DNA of 64,000 nucleotides from Geosiphon pyriformis (GCA_016748015.1 JAAOMT010000436.1:2063071-2127070); one strand, 5' to 3'; shown: positions 34,341-46,745, counted from the first letter of the stretch. Program-made: numbers and translations. The notes: generated by a model from the letters alone, not told the origin.

Positions 34341-34659
34341 CATGGTTGCTTCTTTGTAAAAGTGTTCTGCTGTTGGATTTAAGTGCATGTTGAATAATAT
34401 TGTCTCTTTTTCTGGCTCTGTAATTACTCTGGTTGGTTGATCTAGATCTCTTCTATTTTTCTGATAAAGTATATTTTGGTGAGTGATAAAATATTTTGAT
34501 TGTTGTTTGATACTTTTTTGTTCCGTTTGAGATAAATTCTCCCTGAACTGTTGAGTATTTATATAATGTTGAAGTTGTTAATATTTTTGTATGTTTATCT
34601 TTTGTTATATTTTTGTTGGTATTGTTCTGGTTTTGTTATATTTTTGGGTTTGAGATGTT

Positions 34660-36080
34660 CTTAGATTTGTCTTATTCATGACAAACTGTCGGCATTTCCA
34701 TTGTCTTTTCCTTTTTTATAGTGTATAGTATAAGTATATTGTGAGAGTACCATTTTCCATCTGAATTGGCAGCTGTTATCAAATTCTTGCTTTTGAAGTG
34801 ATGTTAACCCTTTATGATCCATGTATATATCAAACTTTTGGTTCAAGTATTTATTCTACTTTATGACTGCCCAATAGATTGCTAAATGTTCTAGTTCTGG
34901 TGTTCTATAGTTCTTTTTGGCTGGTATTAGACCTTGGCTGGCATATGCTACTGGATGTTCTCTGTCATCTGGTTCTTTCTGAGATAGTACTGCTCTCAAT
35001 GCTTGGCTTAATGCATTGGTGGTAATGATGAATATTTTGTTGTGAATTGAGTAGATCAGTACTGGAGCTTAAATGAGCTTTTTTTTCAGAATATTAAAAG
35101 CTTCTTGTTGACTTTCTATCCATTCATATTTTGTATTCTTGGTTTGCAAATTATTAAGCAGTTGAGCTATCTTTGAAAAGTTCTTTATAAAGTGTTAATA
35201 ATAGCTTGCAAATCTCAAGAATGATTTCAATTCAGTCATATTGGTTGGTACTGGAAAGTTCTTTACTATTTCTATTTTCTCTGGATCTGTTTTGATGCCA
35301 TTTTTGCTGACTATGTGTTTCAAGAATTTTAGTTCTGTCTTGCCAAAGAAGCACTTTGTTGCATTTAACTTTAATCCTGCTCTTTTTAGTCTTTCGAACA
35401 CTTATTGAAGATGATAAAGATGATCATCAAATGTTTTTGAGAATACATTGGTGTTGTCTAAGTATACAACTACTAATTTCCACAATAAGTCAGTATAAAT
35501 GATTTCCATTAGCCATTGGAAAGTGGCTGGGGCATTGGTTAAGCCGAAAGGCATTACTTCAAATTTGAAATTCTCTTTTCTAGTGGTAAATGCTGTTTTC
35601 TCTTTGTTGGCTGGATCCATGGCTACTTGTCAGTAACCACTGTTTAAGTCTAATGTTGAGAACTATTTGTTTCCGTTAAAAATGTTGAATAATTTTTGTA
35701 TTCTTAGAGTTGGATAGCTGTCTCCACAAGTTACACTATTGAGTTTCCTGTAGTCCACACAAAATCAGATTTTTTCATTCTTCTTTTGGATGAGTACCAC
35801 AGGTAATGACCATGGGCTCATTGATAGTTGAATTAGTCTGTTGTTAAACATTTGGTTTATCTCTTGACAAATGATCTCATGGCTAGCTGGTGGTACTCTG
35901 TATGCTCTTTGTTTAATTGGCATTGTATCTCCAGTTTTGATCTGATGCTGGATAATATCAATTTGGCCAAACTTATTTTCACTAACAAAGATATCATTGA
36001 AATTGTTGAGCAATATCTTGAGCTGCATACATTGAAGTGAATCTAAGTTTCCTATGTTCATTTGTTCTAATTGCTCTAGT
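34660..36080 (-). pseudogene. Reverse transcriptase and RNase H, T3, catalytically altered
   Basis: RT starts with the NLDSLQCMQLKILLNNFNDIF region (36061 down), RVPPASHEIICQEINQM and SLPVVLIQKKNEK. Then [20 protein letters not shown] and YLDN (Asn codon 35453-35455) instead of YLDD. The thumb and connection reach 35100. RNase H opens FIITTNALSQAL with Asn for Asp, as in T2. PELEHLAIYWAV and MDHKGLTSL follow, ending near GNADSLS. Open pieces: 36061-35765, 35620-35402 and 35401-35195. Confidence 0.9.
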
Positions 36081-36100
36081 TAGAGCAAATAACATTTGCT

Positions 36101-37210
36101 TCATCCATATATTGTTTGTGATGTGATATCAACATATTCACAAAGCTGTGGAAAGTCTGGAATAGTGCTTGGTAGTTGATCCTCTATTTTAGTACTTAAG
36201 TATCCAATAGTGGTTCCAGCTGATATTACTATGACATTTTCTGTGTTATTGTAGATGGGAATTTTGATGTGGCTGTAATCTTTGGCTGGTATATGGAGAT
36301 TGATGAGTCCAATCTCTCCTAATTTACAAAGGGTTGTTTCTGCTTCAAAAATCTGATTCTGTTCTTTTACTTCCCACTTTATCCCTACTATGTACTGGCC
36401 ATATGGTGGAATGGAAATTGCTTGATCTATTGAGATAATTTCTCTTTGGTCAACAATTTCTTCTTTTGTCATATTGACTAGTACATTTATTTTACCCGTT
36501 GATCCAAATCCCTGTATTCTTTTTGCTGTTATCCCTAATTTCTCCCTATTTCCCACTAATACTAACTAAGCTATTTTCACCAGAGGCAGGAATATTGCCT
36601 GTGCTATTTTTTTGTTTGGCTCTATGATATAGGCTTTTTTAAAGTCATTTTGTAGCATAGCAATAATATTTCTTATATATTCTGTGTCAATTATTCCTCT
36701 TCTTATATTAATCTCTCTTTTCACTAAACTACTCCTAAATACTAGTTGAACTATTGTTGTTGCTGGAATTTTTAGTGTTATTTTCAAATCAATACAGATG
36801 CATAAATGTGGTTCCAATTTGATGGCATTTTTTCTTAGATACCTCAGATCAAATTCAGCATCAGTATTGTGTGCATGTTCTGGCATGATACCTTTATTAT
36901 TGTCACTATATCATTTTAACTCCTGTTCTTTGGAGAAGTCTGGCAGTGCAATGTATTGTTCATATTTTGGGTTAGAGTTTGAATCTGAGTTGGAATCGTT
37001 ATTGTTGTTATCACCAATTTGAACGGAGCTGGAACCAGTGTTTTCGTTGTCGTTGTTGTCAAAGTTTGAATTGGGATTGAATAGTGATTCTAATTCCAAT
37101 ATGCAGCTGCTGATTGGTTCCTCTTCCTCTGGGATTGTGTAGATCATGCGGATTGGTGGATTGTAAATGAGGTCACACTCATTACAATATTGAAAGTTAC
37201 ATGGAATCAA
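36101..37210 (-). pseudogene. dUTPase domain and pre-RT linker, T3
   Basis: An acidic Asn/Ser/Asp linker (37150-36911), then dUTPase motifs AHNTDAEFDLRYL (1), FRSSLVKREI (2), GIIDTEYIRNI (3, with the catalytic Asp kept), KKIAQAIFLPLV (4) and IQGFGSTGKI (5). T2 has N in motif 3 and L in place of S in motif 5, so T3 is nearer the functional consensus. A TAG near 36563 and a stop near 36911 break it. The following linker (36556-36101) keeps IPPYGQYIVGIKWEV and IPIYNNTENVIVISAG. Confidence 0.87.
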
Positions 37211-38180
37211 ACAGTGGTCACATAATCAAGTGTTTAACTGTGCTAACCACTCTTCCTGTTCCTCTCTGATCAGTGCTAAATTTTGATAATGTTTGCAAAA
37301 GTTTTCTGAGTTGGTCTCAATATCAAAGAAAGTGTCTGGGTTTGGGACTAGGATAATGTTGACTGGTTCTGGAAGATTGTTCTTGATTTCCAAGATTTTG
37401 CTGGACATGGCGCCTTCTACTTTGGTGTTTATCATTTGCCAGATCTTATCTTTATCGTGTGAGTATTTGTCCAGATGAGAGATTGCTTGGTGCCAAGCAG
37501 CAGTTATTGGCATGCCACGACTCACCCAGTCATTGATGAGGATTGTGTACTGGCATGAAGCATTGCACATTTCTCTTCAACCAGGAATGTCATTCCACAT
37601 TCCTTCGTCAAGCAACTGTTTGCCACAAGTGAAACATGGTTTGTTGTTCTATTTGTCTTGTCTTTTTGGGTAGCCATACTGTTCGCAATGGCAAGACTTA
37701 CAATAATAGTGGGTTTACGTCCAGTAATTTTTGTTTGGTGCAATCCAAGCTCCCATGGAAGAAAGTTTCTTCTCACAATTTTTGTATTTGAGCAGTATGT
37801 GTGGTGATTGTGGCAGTGGCTCATGGATGGAGTACAAATTTGTTCAGCCACTGGTTACTTGAGGTGTGTTAGTGGTTTGTTCAGGTGACTTGTTTTTCTT
37901 TTTTCCTTTCCTTTTTTCTTTCCAGCTGGTTGTCAGTGTGAATTTGCTTTCATCATCTTTGTTCTAAGAATTGATAGTGGTTTCCCAGGTATGTTCTTCT
38001 TTCTGCTTTCCTTTTTTATGGTCGTTTTTGTCCCAGGCTAGTATGGACAGCAGTTCATTGTGGTCGACATCGGCCCATAAAACCTGATACACTTCCTATA
38101 TTGGTTTCTTTGCTTCCTCCTTAAATTCGATCAGTGGCTGCAAGTTGGTTGGTTTAAAGTGACCACATACTGCTGGTGCC
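37211..38180 (-). pseudogene. Cysteine-rich zinc-ribbon-like Pol domain, T3
   Basis: Same module as in T2. CDHCLIPCNFQYCNECDLIY is complete here at the junction to dUTPase (37210-37150). Upstream, an open frame (37570-37226) has MCNASCQYTILINDWVSRG, AAWHQAISHLDKY and EEQEEWLAQLNT, ending at the same TGA as in T2. Further upstream come a Lys-rich stretch and paired Cys/His near 37640-37780, out of frame in places. Confidence 0.6.
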
Positions 38181-38189
38181 CAAGTATGT

Positions 38190-38690
38190 TGATCATTTTA
38201 GCTTAGTTGAAGCTTTTGTATCATCCAATCGAGTATGGTATTTGTTTTGGATAGCCAATCATTTCCAACAAAAGCTTGGTACTGAGTAGCTTCCATCACA
38301 AGGACTTTGATGGATATTGTGATGCCATTAATTTCAATAGATAGGTTGTCTATTTTGCCTATTGAAGTTTTGGTCATTCCATCAGCTGTAATGATCTTTG
38401 CACTAGCAGCTTAGTTAACTTGACGACCTAATTAATCCATGAGTTGCTTTGTTATGATGCTGCCAGCTGATCCACTATCTAAGATCAGTTTGATGGCATG
38501 GCCATCAATTTTGGCATCCGTATACATGACAGTGATTGGCTTCTCTTCAAGAGCTGCTCTACTGAACAATGGGATTTCAATTGTTTCTTTCAAGTCGAAG
38601 GGAAAGATGGCCGTGAGCAATTCATTGTTGGTAACAGTTGTTGATGAAATGTTGTTGGTAAGTGCTTGTTGTTAGTTGGATCCTGAATTG
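38190..38690 (-). pseudogene. Retropepsin-like aspartic protease, T3
   Basis: Open stretch 38620-38432: FDLKETIEIPLFSRAALEEK, TDAKIDGHAIKLILDSGSAG and SIITKQLMD. DSG is intact, unlike T2. The remainder runs down to 38190 with stops. Confidence 0.78.
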
Positions 38691-39099
38691 TTGGTAGTGG
38701 CATCTTCTGGGCTAATCAGGAGACTTAAATAGTTCTGGAAATTCAGGTTTTGGGTGACACCAGTATCTGAATTCCAAGAATGCAATCCTGATGATGCATT
38801 GGAAGAACTGGGGATCAGTTGGTGGACAACCATTGCCAATCTCCAGTTTTGTTGTGTTATTCTCAGTCTTTGGGTTTTGTATTGAGGTAAGTTTTAGAGT
38901 GGTGTTTGAATGGTTTGAGATTGATAGATTACTTGTGGCTGTGGTTAATATATTATGGATGGCTGTAGTTAATATATTGCTGGTGGCTGTGATTGATAAA
39001 CTGGGGTCTGATATACTGGTGCTTAATAAATTGGCTGCTGTGTCATTGATAGGTAAGTGTTTTGGTATTGATCTTGATTTTGATATTGATTTTGGGTTT

Positions 39100-40915
39100 G
39101 GAATCAGGGATTGGGGTTTTAATGTTGATTTCCCGATCATCGGTTATAAGCATTGCAGTTGGCTCTTATGTGATCTTGTTTATCACAGTTGTGGCAGACA
39201 CACGTTTTCTGCTGTCATGGTTGATTATTTGATGATGATGAACATGCTTGATTTTGGAAATGATTGGCATTTTTCTGATTACTGCGTCTTTGGGGAGGTT
39301 GATAAATGGACTGATGGTTGTTAGCTAAATATCTCTTGATTTTCTGATTGATGATATTACTGATTTGCTTCAATTTGGAATTCAAATTAGATGATCTATT
39401 TATTACTAAATTTACAGCTTGAGCATGGTTGGCTTTTAGCTCAGCTGATTTGAAATCTCTGGCATGTGTAACTGCGGCTTGAAGGTTGGCTGGATGTAAT
39501 GGGCATACGTGTTGCAAAATGCTACTGCACAGACCATGAATAAACTGGTTGAGGATCTGGGGTTCTGTGAAATACATGGCATTGATGGCTTGAATTTGGC
39601 ATAGGACTCTATGAAAGCATTCTAGGTATGTTGTAACTGCTTCAGTATTATTCTGTTTGATTGTGATAAAAGTATTGGTTAGACAATTAATACTATTATT
39701 GTTGCTAAAATAGCCCAAAAAGGCAGTTTTGAATTGTTGAAATGTTTGTGGTCTGGCAGCTAAATTCTGGTACCAAGAATCAGCAGTTTCTTTGAGAAAG
39801 TATGGTATCACCTGTAGGGCTCTGGCATCATCCTAATTGTTCACTATGATGGTCTTGGAGACATCATTGATCCATGCTTGAGTATCATCTTCTTTGCTGG
39901 TAAAGTTTTCTAACTTTGTGATGGGTGCATAGGCCATTTGGTTTACGTTTAATAGTTGTGGTGGCTGTTAAAGCGGTTGTTGTTGCACAGGTTGTTGGAG
40001 TGGTAGTTGAAGTGGCTGCTGTACAGGTTCGGCTATTAGATTAATTAGTGGTTGATCGATGACAATTACTGAAGGTAAGTTTTGTTGATTTATTAAATCA
40101 GAGTTTTGATTATTCTGATTTGGTAGGGTTTGAATATTTGGAGTGTCATTTTCCTGATTGTCCAAATTTGGCTGGGTTTGAAAGTTTGGAGTTTCAATTT
40201 CTGGGTTTTTTAGAATCAGGTTTTGGTAAGTAAATTCTTGATCTTCACTTCCTTCCTCTTTTTCCTCTGATAATTCTCACAGAGTAGTGGCTTTGAAATC
40301 TGGTTGGAGTAATGGTGATCAAATTTTTGATGGTGATGGAGATCGTGATTTAAATCTTTCAAAATACACGCCATATGGTTCTAGTAAGTCTTCTTTCTGT
40401 TGTTTGCTTTGAAACTAAAATCTTCCAAATGTTAATGTTGCATTTAATGTGGACATGTCTGCTGATGAAATGTTGATAGCACTTCCAGGTGTGTAGTAAT
40501 ATAATGGAGCAGTTAGTGATTCTATTCTGTGTTTTTTCCAACTAGGTAACTGTATTTCTTTTGGTGTTGCTGCTGGTGTTTGAATTTTTCCTTTACCTTT
40601 GTCTGCATAGGTAATGGGAAATTGTTGTTGCATGTATCTTTCAATGGTTTAATTGATTTCCCTGATGATTGGGGCAAAACTGTAATTTCTTGATAAGCTG
40701 GTATGTTGAAATAATTCTGTATAGAAATTTTCTCTTGCTGACTCGATATTAATAGTTCTTCCTAAACAGTCTGTGATTTTATTGTTAACGTAATAGTTGA
40801 AGACTGATTCGGCTGGGTAGTAATTACTGTTTAATCCTAATTGTTGGCTGTATTGTTGAAACAAAAATTTTGCAAATCTTAAGTAGTTGGTTCCTATGTT
40901 TTCTGATTCTGCCAC
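39100..40915 (-). pseudogene. Gag, T3, broken
   Basis: Frame opens with GTGGCAGAATCAG at 40915. N-terminal piece 40915-40649 (FAKFLFQQYSQQLGLNSNYY, SARENFYTELFQHTS), second piece 40633-40415, Gln/Asn-rich linker 40165-39968, and the capsid domain 39811-39215 (IPYFLKETADSWYQNLAARP, FQQFKTAFLGYFSNNNS) without stops. The zinc knuckle CHNCDKQDHIRANC lies at about 39190-39145. Stop codons separate the pieces, one (after FGRF) shared with T2. Confidence 0.87.
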
Positions 40916-40974
40916 TTTTAGATTTGTTTTGGTGCTGGTTCTCTGTAGGATTATACCTCACAGAGAGCACCAAA

Positions 40975-41931
40975 TGTTACAGGTGATTCTTTGGGGTGTT
41001 GAGTAAATAACAAACCTGTAACTTGGTATGCAAGCAATTGGTGACAATGATAATCTGAAGGTATTTTATCTAAAGATTTTCCAATCAAGTTCTTTATATA
41101 ATGGACAGAGATTCAATGGTAACAGTTTATCAGTAGTTTCCTAAAACCATAGTTTTGTTGATTGCTTACTCAGCTTGATGGTTGATGATTCTCCTGGTAT
41201 AATATCCTCCATAAGTGTATATTAGTACTGTTTTCTGACATCAGTTTCTCCATAAGTTCTCTAAGAGTAAGTATTGTTTAAGCAAATTTATTCCTCTGTA
41301 AGTCCTTTAAGAGTAAGTATTGTTAAGTAAGTTTTATTTTTCCATAAGTCCTCCAAAATTAAGTATTGTTAAGTAAGTTTTATTCCTCCGTAAGTCCTTC
41401 AAGAGTAAAACTTTTAATCAAGTTAGTAGATAACAAAGAAAATAAAGAAAAGATAAAAAAAAAAATAAGAAATAAGCCAAAGTGATTTGCAAGTTAGTAT
41501 TCCATCAATAGCTGTAATCAAAAGCTATTGTTCTAGTATAGTTAAGTATCCATTACTATCAACATGAAGTGTTGATAGTGAAGAATAAATTTAATATAGT
41601 GAAATAATTATTTATTTGAAGATTGTGATAACTAAGCTAAGAATTCTTGGTGTTGATTCTGTCTTTTCTGCTTCTAACACTACTGCTATATATACATATT
41701 TGAGATTTCTTAATTCTTTAATTCCTTGCAACAAGAATCCTGGAATTTCTGGAATTTTGCGATTCCTGATGAGTGGAATCCTGCAATTCCTCGTCAGAGA
41801 ATCCTGAAATTTCTGGAATCCTGCAATTCCTCTGAGAAGAATTCTGAAATTTCACATTTACTATGTCTACTTCTAATTGGCTAATCTTTACTTACTAATA
41901 ATAATATACTTCCTCTATTTTATGAGTAACA
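40975..41931 (-). repeat. 5' LTR of T3
   Basis: 957 bp, plus-strand TGTTACAGG...GTAACA. Four tandem repeats (about 41243-41410), hairpin 41555-41579, U3 boxes at about 41725-41860. Immediately left, CAGAGAGCACCAAA is the complement of the primer-binding site. Confidence 0.92.
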
Positions 41932-42080
41932 CCATGAAAAACATTAAATACACTACAAGTAAAAAAGATTCTATCAGAAAGTAACTTAAAAAGAATTTTT
42001 CTAGCAGTCTCAATCAATGCAATTGGCTTAGTGTTAGTCAAGACATCCTCCTATTTGTAAGATTTAAGAATTAACAACAT
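41932..42080 (-). mobile_element. LINE B segment between T3 and the solo LTR
   Basis: Minus-strand text ALIETARKILFKLLSDRIFF continues into GNNFFVLKK beyond T3, so this 149-bp piece is RT sequence of LINE B. Confidence 0.8.
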
Positions 42081-42970
42081 TATTACAGGTAATTATTTGG
42101 GGTCTGAAAACAAATAACAAACCTGTAACTTAGTGCTTAATTAATATAGTTGGTGGTGTTGGTATCTAAAGATTTTTATAATCTAAAAGTTTTGATTGAG
42201 TTTTTTGTATAATAGACAGAGATTCAATGTTAATATTCTGTTGTAATGTTTTTAGTTTTATCTATAGCTTCTCAGAATTGCAATTCTATCAAATTTCTTT
42301 CTCAATGTAATGGCTGGTAATTTTTTTGGTAAGCTATTTTCAATTTTTGAGTGTTTTACTCTTATTTCTGAGTTTTTTACCAGTCATTTTAATGTTAATA
42401 ACTCAGCACTTAATTTTTTTAATCAATTTAATGTACAATAAAAGAAAATAAAAAAAAATAAAAAAAATAAAAGAAAATAAAAAAATAAAAAAAATAAAAT
42501 AAAAAATAAGAAATAAGTGTTTTGTTAATAGCCATGATTAAGAGCTATTGTGCCAGCAGGTTAAGTAATAGATAATAACATAAATTTGAGGATAATGGAT
42601 AATTTTATTAATATAGAAATGATTTTATTTCAAGTTATAGTATTTTATCTTTTGAAAAAAGAGTATTGTTCTAAATTAATAAAACTTTATTGAATTCTTC
42701 AAGAATTTTTGAATTCTCCAGGAATTGCTTTTTCTGTTTTTAATATTTTAGCTATATATATATAATTTATGTTATACAAGATTCCTTAAATTCTTTAATT
42801 CTCTAGCCAGAAATCCAGAAATTCTGGAATTTTGTGATTCTTCATATAAAATCCTGTAATTTTGGAATCCTGCAATTCTTTTAAAGAAATCCTGAAATTT
42901 CTTTGTTACTACACCTACTTCTAATTGGCTATTTCTCTAACTATAATATTTCTAATTTTTATAAGTAACA
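42081..42970 (-). repeat. Solo LTR, T1/N-type subfamily
   Basis: 890 bp, plus-strand TATTACAGGTAATT...AGTAACA, so minus orientation. It is flanked by ACAT (42077-42080) and ACAC (42971-42974), a near-matching 4-bp duplication. It contains a TATA run near 42752 and decayed AATTCC/AATCCTG boxes at 42780-42905. No internal region: probably left after LTR-LTR recombination. Confidence 0.85.
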
Positions 42971-43267
42971 ACACTCAAGTTTTTTTCTATAAGTAAAGCA
43001 CAGATTTGCACACTAAACAAAGATTCAAAATATTCAAAAGCATAATAAGCATTGAATTATTACAATGTTTTTACAGCTTATTTGTAATACCAAATAAATC
43101 TGCTGTTTTTCTATTAAGTAGATTTTTTGATCACAAGTACCAAATTATCATAATTAATAGCAGCCATATCTTTGACAAAAGCATTATCATTCACATGATC
43201 TAATGGCAAGTATTAATACTATCACAAATTGGGAACACTTTTCAATACAGCTCTTTTTCTTGTCCAA
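42971..43267 (-). mobile_element. LINE B segment between the solo LTR and N1
   Basis: Reads RKTADLFGITNKL and NLCLVCKSVL on the minus strand, matching NKAAGLFKIPNEL and NLCLSLDIV of LINE C at 53386-53560. Its right end joins the text at 46746 across N1. Confidence 0.85.
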
Positions 43268-44273
43268 TGTTACTCATAGAAAAAAAATACAAGAAAATAG
43301 TAGAAAAAACAGATAGGGAAAATAGACAAATAAGAGAATAGTATTTAGCATGTGAGCACATTGCTCAGCAATGTGAAGCATTGTCAAAGAATTATGGCAC
43401 ATTGTTCAGCAATGAGCACATTGTCAGAAATTACAGGCACATTGCTCAACAATGTAAATATTGCTTGAGAAATTATGGCACATTGTTCACGAATGTGCAG
43501 AATCTCATATAACATAAATTATATATATATAGTAAGAATGTTAAAAGCAAAAAAAGTAATTCCAGAAGAATTCAAGAATTCCTGGAGAATTCAATAGAGT
43601 TTTATTAATTTAGAACAATCTCCTTTCTTTTTTATTTATTAACCCTTATTTCAAAGATAGTTGCTATCAACTGAAATGAAATTATATAAATAAAAGATCT
43701 TTTCAATTCTTCAAATCCATGTTATTGTTGTTTGTTTAAAAATATAATCACTCTTCCATTTATTAACACTTTATGTTGATAAAATCCAATACTTAACCAT
43801 ACTGAAACAATAGCTCTTGATCATGGCTATTGACGAGATACTAACTTGAATTGCCTTGGCTTATTTCTAATTTTTTATTTTCTTTTTATTTTATTTTCTT
43901 TTATTTTATTTTCTTTTGTTTGTTAATTTATTACTGATTTAAGAGATTAAACACTGAGTAATTAATGTCAAGAATAGCCTGGTGAAAGACCGAGAAATAA
44001 GAGTAAAATTATATATATTAACAGATAGCTTACCAGAAAGGCATGACTGCCAAATTAAACCGGCCATCATGCTGAAGACAGAAATTGGAAAAACGACTTG
44101 AGAAATCAACCAAAACCAACTATAGTGAATCTTTGTCCATTATACAAAGAACTCCACAACAAAACCTTCAAATAAAACAACACCTTCAGATATTATCAAC
44201 AACATTATATCAATTGAGCACCAAGTTACAGGTTTGTTATTTGCTTTGAGACCCCAAATAATCACCTGTAATA
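43268..44273 (+). repeat. 5' LTR of N1
   Basis: TGTTACTC...GTAATA. The U3 array is made of CACATTGCTCAGCAATGTG-type palindromes (43340-43505) in place of the GGAATTCC boxes of T1-T3. TATATATATAG near 43522; hairpin near 43764-43792 with loop CTTTA. Confidence 0.9.
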
Positions 44274-44429
44274 TTTGGTGCTCCCTGTAAGGTATAATCC
44301 AACAGAGAACCAGTATCAACAACAACCATACAAGAAAATGGCAGACCAAGAGAAAATAAGAGAAAATTACTTAGGATTTGTGAAATCTTTATTTTACCAT
44401 TACCTTTGAAAAACTCGTTAAATTAAAAC

Positions 44430-45010
44430 TTCAATTATTCAAAACCTGATCATTAAAACCCTGAACATTCAAAAATTATCATTGATAAATTTATTAAACC
44501 TTGTTAAATTAAGAACTCCGATTATTCAAAACTCAATCATTAAAACTCCGAACATTTGAAAATTACTGTTGATAAATTTGTTAAAAATTCATTAAATTAA
44601 AACTCCATTTATTCAAAACCCAATCATTAAAACCCTGAACATTCGAAACTTATCATTGATAAATTCATTAAAAAACTCATTAAATTAAACTCCAATTATT
44701 CAAGACCTGATCATTAAAACCCCGAACATTTAAAATGTACCATTAATAAATTTGTTAAAACTCCATTTATTCAAAACTTGATCATTAAAACCCCAAACAT
44801 TCAAAACTTACCATTGATAAATTCGTTAAAAACTCATGAAATTAAAACTCCATTTATTCAAAACCTGATTGTTAAAACTCTGAACATTCAAAACTTACTT
44901 TTGATAAACTTGTTAAAACTCATTAAATTAAAACTCTGATTATTCAAGAACTGATTATTCAAAAAACCCAAACATTCAAAACCTGATAATTCTAACCCTA
45001 CTATCATACA
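44430..45010 (+). repeat. 87-bp minisatellite in N1
   Basis: ATTCAAAACCTGATCATT recurs at 44437, 44524, 44611, 44698, 44769, 44856 and 44942: steps of 87, 87, 87, 71, 87 and 86 bp. Each unit has ATTAAAACTCC, CATTAAAACCCTGAACATT and CATTGATAAATT parts. 87 is a multiple of three. A related array occurs in N2 (56330-56870). Confidence 0.88.
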
Positions 45011-45239
45011 AAGAAACTTACCATCAATAAAACTCATTAAACCTCTAGCAATTTAAACTCCGGAAATTATTCAAAAACCTGAACATTCAAAGTTTGATAA
45101 ATTCCAAACCTCATAATTATACAAGGAAACTTACCTCCAATAATCCAATTAAACCTAATTTCCATAGTACCAATAAATCAGCAAAACTCATCTGACAGCC
45201 CTGAGTCAGAATATTGGGATGTAATCACAATTCACTCTT

Positions 45240-45566
45240 ATGTGTCATATATTTGAAGAAGAGCCAATCAGCAAGAACAAATTGGAATTGGAATCGGAAC
45301 TTAATTCTGATTCAAACTCCACTGATGACAGCAACAATTCAAACCCTACTGATGACAACAACGATTCAAACTCTGTTGATGACAACAACAATTCAAACTC
45401 TACTAATGACAACAATGATTCAAACTCTGCTGATGACGACAACAATTCAAACTCCACTAATGACAATGATGATTTAAACTCTGCCAACAACAAATTCAAA
45501 CTCCATTTTAAACACCGAACAATATATCACACTTCTAGATCTTACAATGAAGCAAGAATTAACTAA
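45240..45566 (+). pseudogene. Acidic linker and remnant of dUTPase in N1
   Basis: EEEPISKNKLELESE and a run of Asp/Ser/Asn repeats (NNDSNSADD type, coded by an 18-27-bp repeat with ACAACAATTCAAACTC) equals the expanded linker before dUTPase in T2/T3. Past the frame end, MSEHAHNTDARFEIDIL corresponds to motif 1 and AIEITATTLIQ to the next strand. The text then jumps to EAQY-stop, the end of the 3' ORF (about 45765). So N1 is an internal deletion from dUTPase to the 3' ORF end. Confidence 0.75.
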
Positions 45567-45781
45567 ATTCAGTGATAATAATGAGGACATTATGTCTGAA
45601 CATGCACATAATACAGATGCAAGATTTGAAATTGATATTCTGGACAGACTGCTATAGTTAAAAACTCCAGTTACATATAAAATTAGATTTACAAATAGCA
45701 ATAGAAATTACAGCAACAACATTAATACAAAAGAGAAATTTAGAAGATTGTACAGAAGCTCAATATTAAAGAAAGGAATAA

Positions 45782-46745
45782 TATTACTCATAGAAAAAGA
45801 ATACAAGAAAATAGTAGGAAAAACAAATAGAAAAAATAGACCAATAAGAAAATAGTATTTAGCATGTGAACACATTGCTCAGCAATATAAAGCATTGTCA
45901 GAAAATCACAGCATATTGTTTAGCAATAAGCACATTGTTAGAAATTACAGGCACATTGTTCACGAATGTGCAGAATCTTGTATAACATAAATTTTATATA
46001 TATAGTAAAAGTGTTAAAAGCAGAAAAAGTAATTTCAGGAGAATTCAAGAATTCTTGGAGAATTCAATAAAGTTTTATTAATTTAGAACAATTCTCTTTC
46101 TTTTCTATTTATTAACTCTCATTTCAAGGATAGTTGCTATCAACCAAAATGAAATTATATAAATAAAAGATCTCTTTAATTCTTTAAATCCATGTTATTG
46201 TTGTTTGTTTAAAAATATAATCACTCTTCCATTTATCAACACTTCATGTTAATAAAATCCAACACTTAACTACACTGGAACAATAGCTTTTGATTACAGC
46301 TATTGATGGAATACTAACTTGAATTGCCTTGACTTATTTCTAATTTTTTATTTTCTTTTTATTTTATTTTCTTTTATTTTATTTTTTTTGTTTGTTGACT
46401 TACTACTGATTAAAAAAATTAAACACTGAGTAATTGACGTCAAAGATAGTTTGGTAAAAGACCCAAAAATAAGGGTAGAATTATATATATTAATAGATAG
46501 TTTACCAGAAGGGCACAACTGTCAGATTAAACCAGCCACCATGCTGAAGACAAAAATTGGAAAAACGACTTGAGAAATTAACCAAAACCAATTATAGTGA
46601 ATTTCTGTCTATTATACAAAGGACTCCACAATAAAACCTTCAGATAAAACAACATTTTTAGATATTACCAACAATATTATATCAATTGAGTACCAAGTTA
46701 CAGGTTTGTTATTTGCTTTGAGACCCCAAATAATTACCTATAACA
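45782..46745 (+). repeat. 3' LTR of N1
   Basis: 964 bp, TATTACTC...ATAACA, after AAAGAAAGGAATAA (polypurine). U3 array shortened relative to the 5' LTR (45865-45975). Confidence 0.9.

Larger units (their letters stand above)
31548..41931 (-). mobile_element. Full-length Ty3/Gypsy retrotransposon T3 with dUTPase
   Basis: 10,384 bp on the minus strand, TSD CCAT (31544-31547 and 41932-41935), inserted in the RT domain of LINE B in the same orientation as the LINE. It has the same gene order as T2, and LTRs of the same subfamily (four 40-45-bp tandem repeats against three in T2). It carries fewer stops than T2, so T3 is the best template for the protein order. Confidence 0.95.
43268..46745 (+). 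mobile_element. Non-autonomous LTR element N1
   Basis: 3,478 bp with LTRs of about 1,006 and 964 bp and TSD CCAA (43264-43267 and 46746-46749). The internal 1.5 kb carries the primer-binding site (TTTGGTGCTC), a short gag start (ATGGCAGACCAAGAG at about 44337), a minisatellite, an acidic linker with the first half of dUTPase, and a polypurine tract. RT, RNase H and integrase are absent. It needs enzymes in trans. Confidence 0.92.

Noticed and set aside
43340-43505. Regular short palindromic repeats resembling a CRISPR array
   Set aside because: They are U3 boxes of an LTR, spacing is irregular, spacers are not unique, and no cas-like gene is present in this eukaryotic sequence.
45214-45499. 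Three overlapping ORFs with Thr/Leu/Met repeats
   Set aside because: They are other-frame readings of the Asp/Ser/Asn microsatellite linker; only 45240-45566 aligns with the T2/T3 linker.
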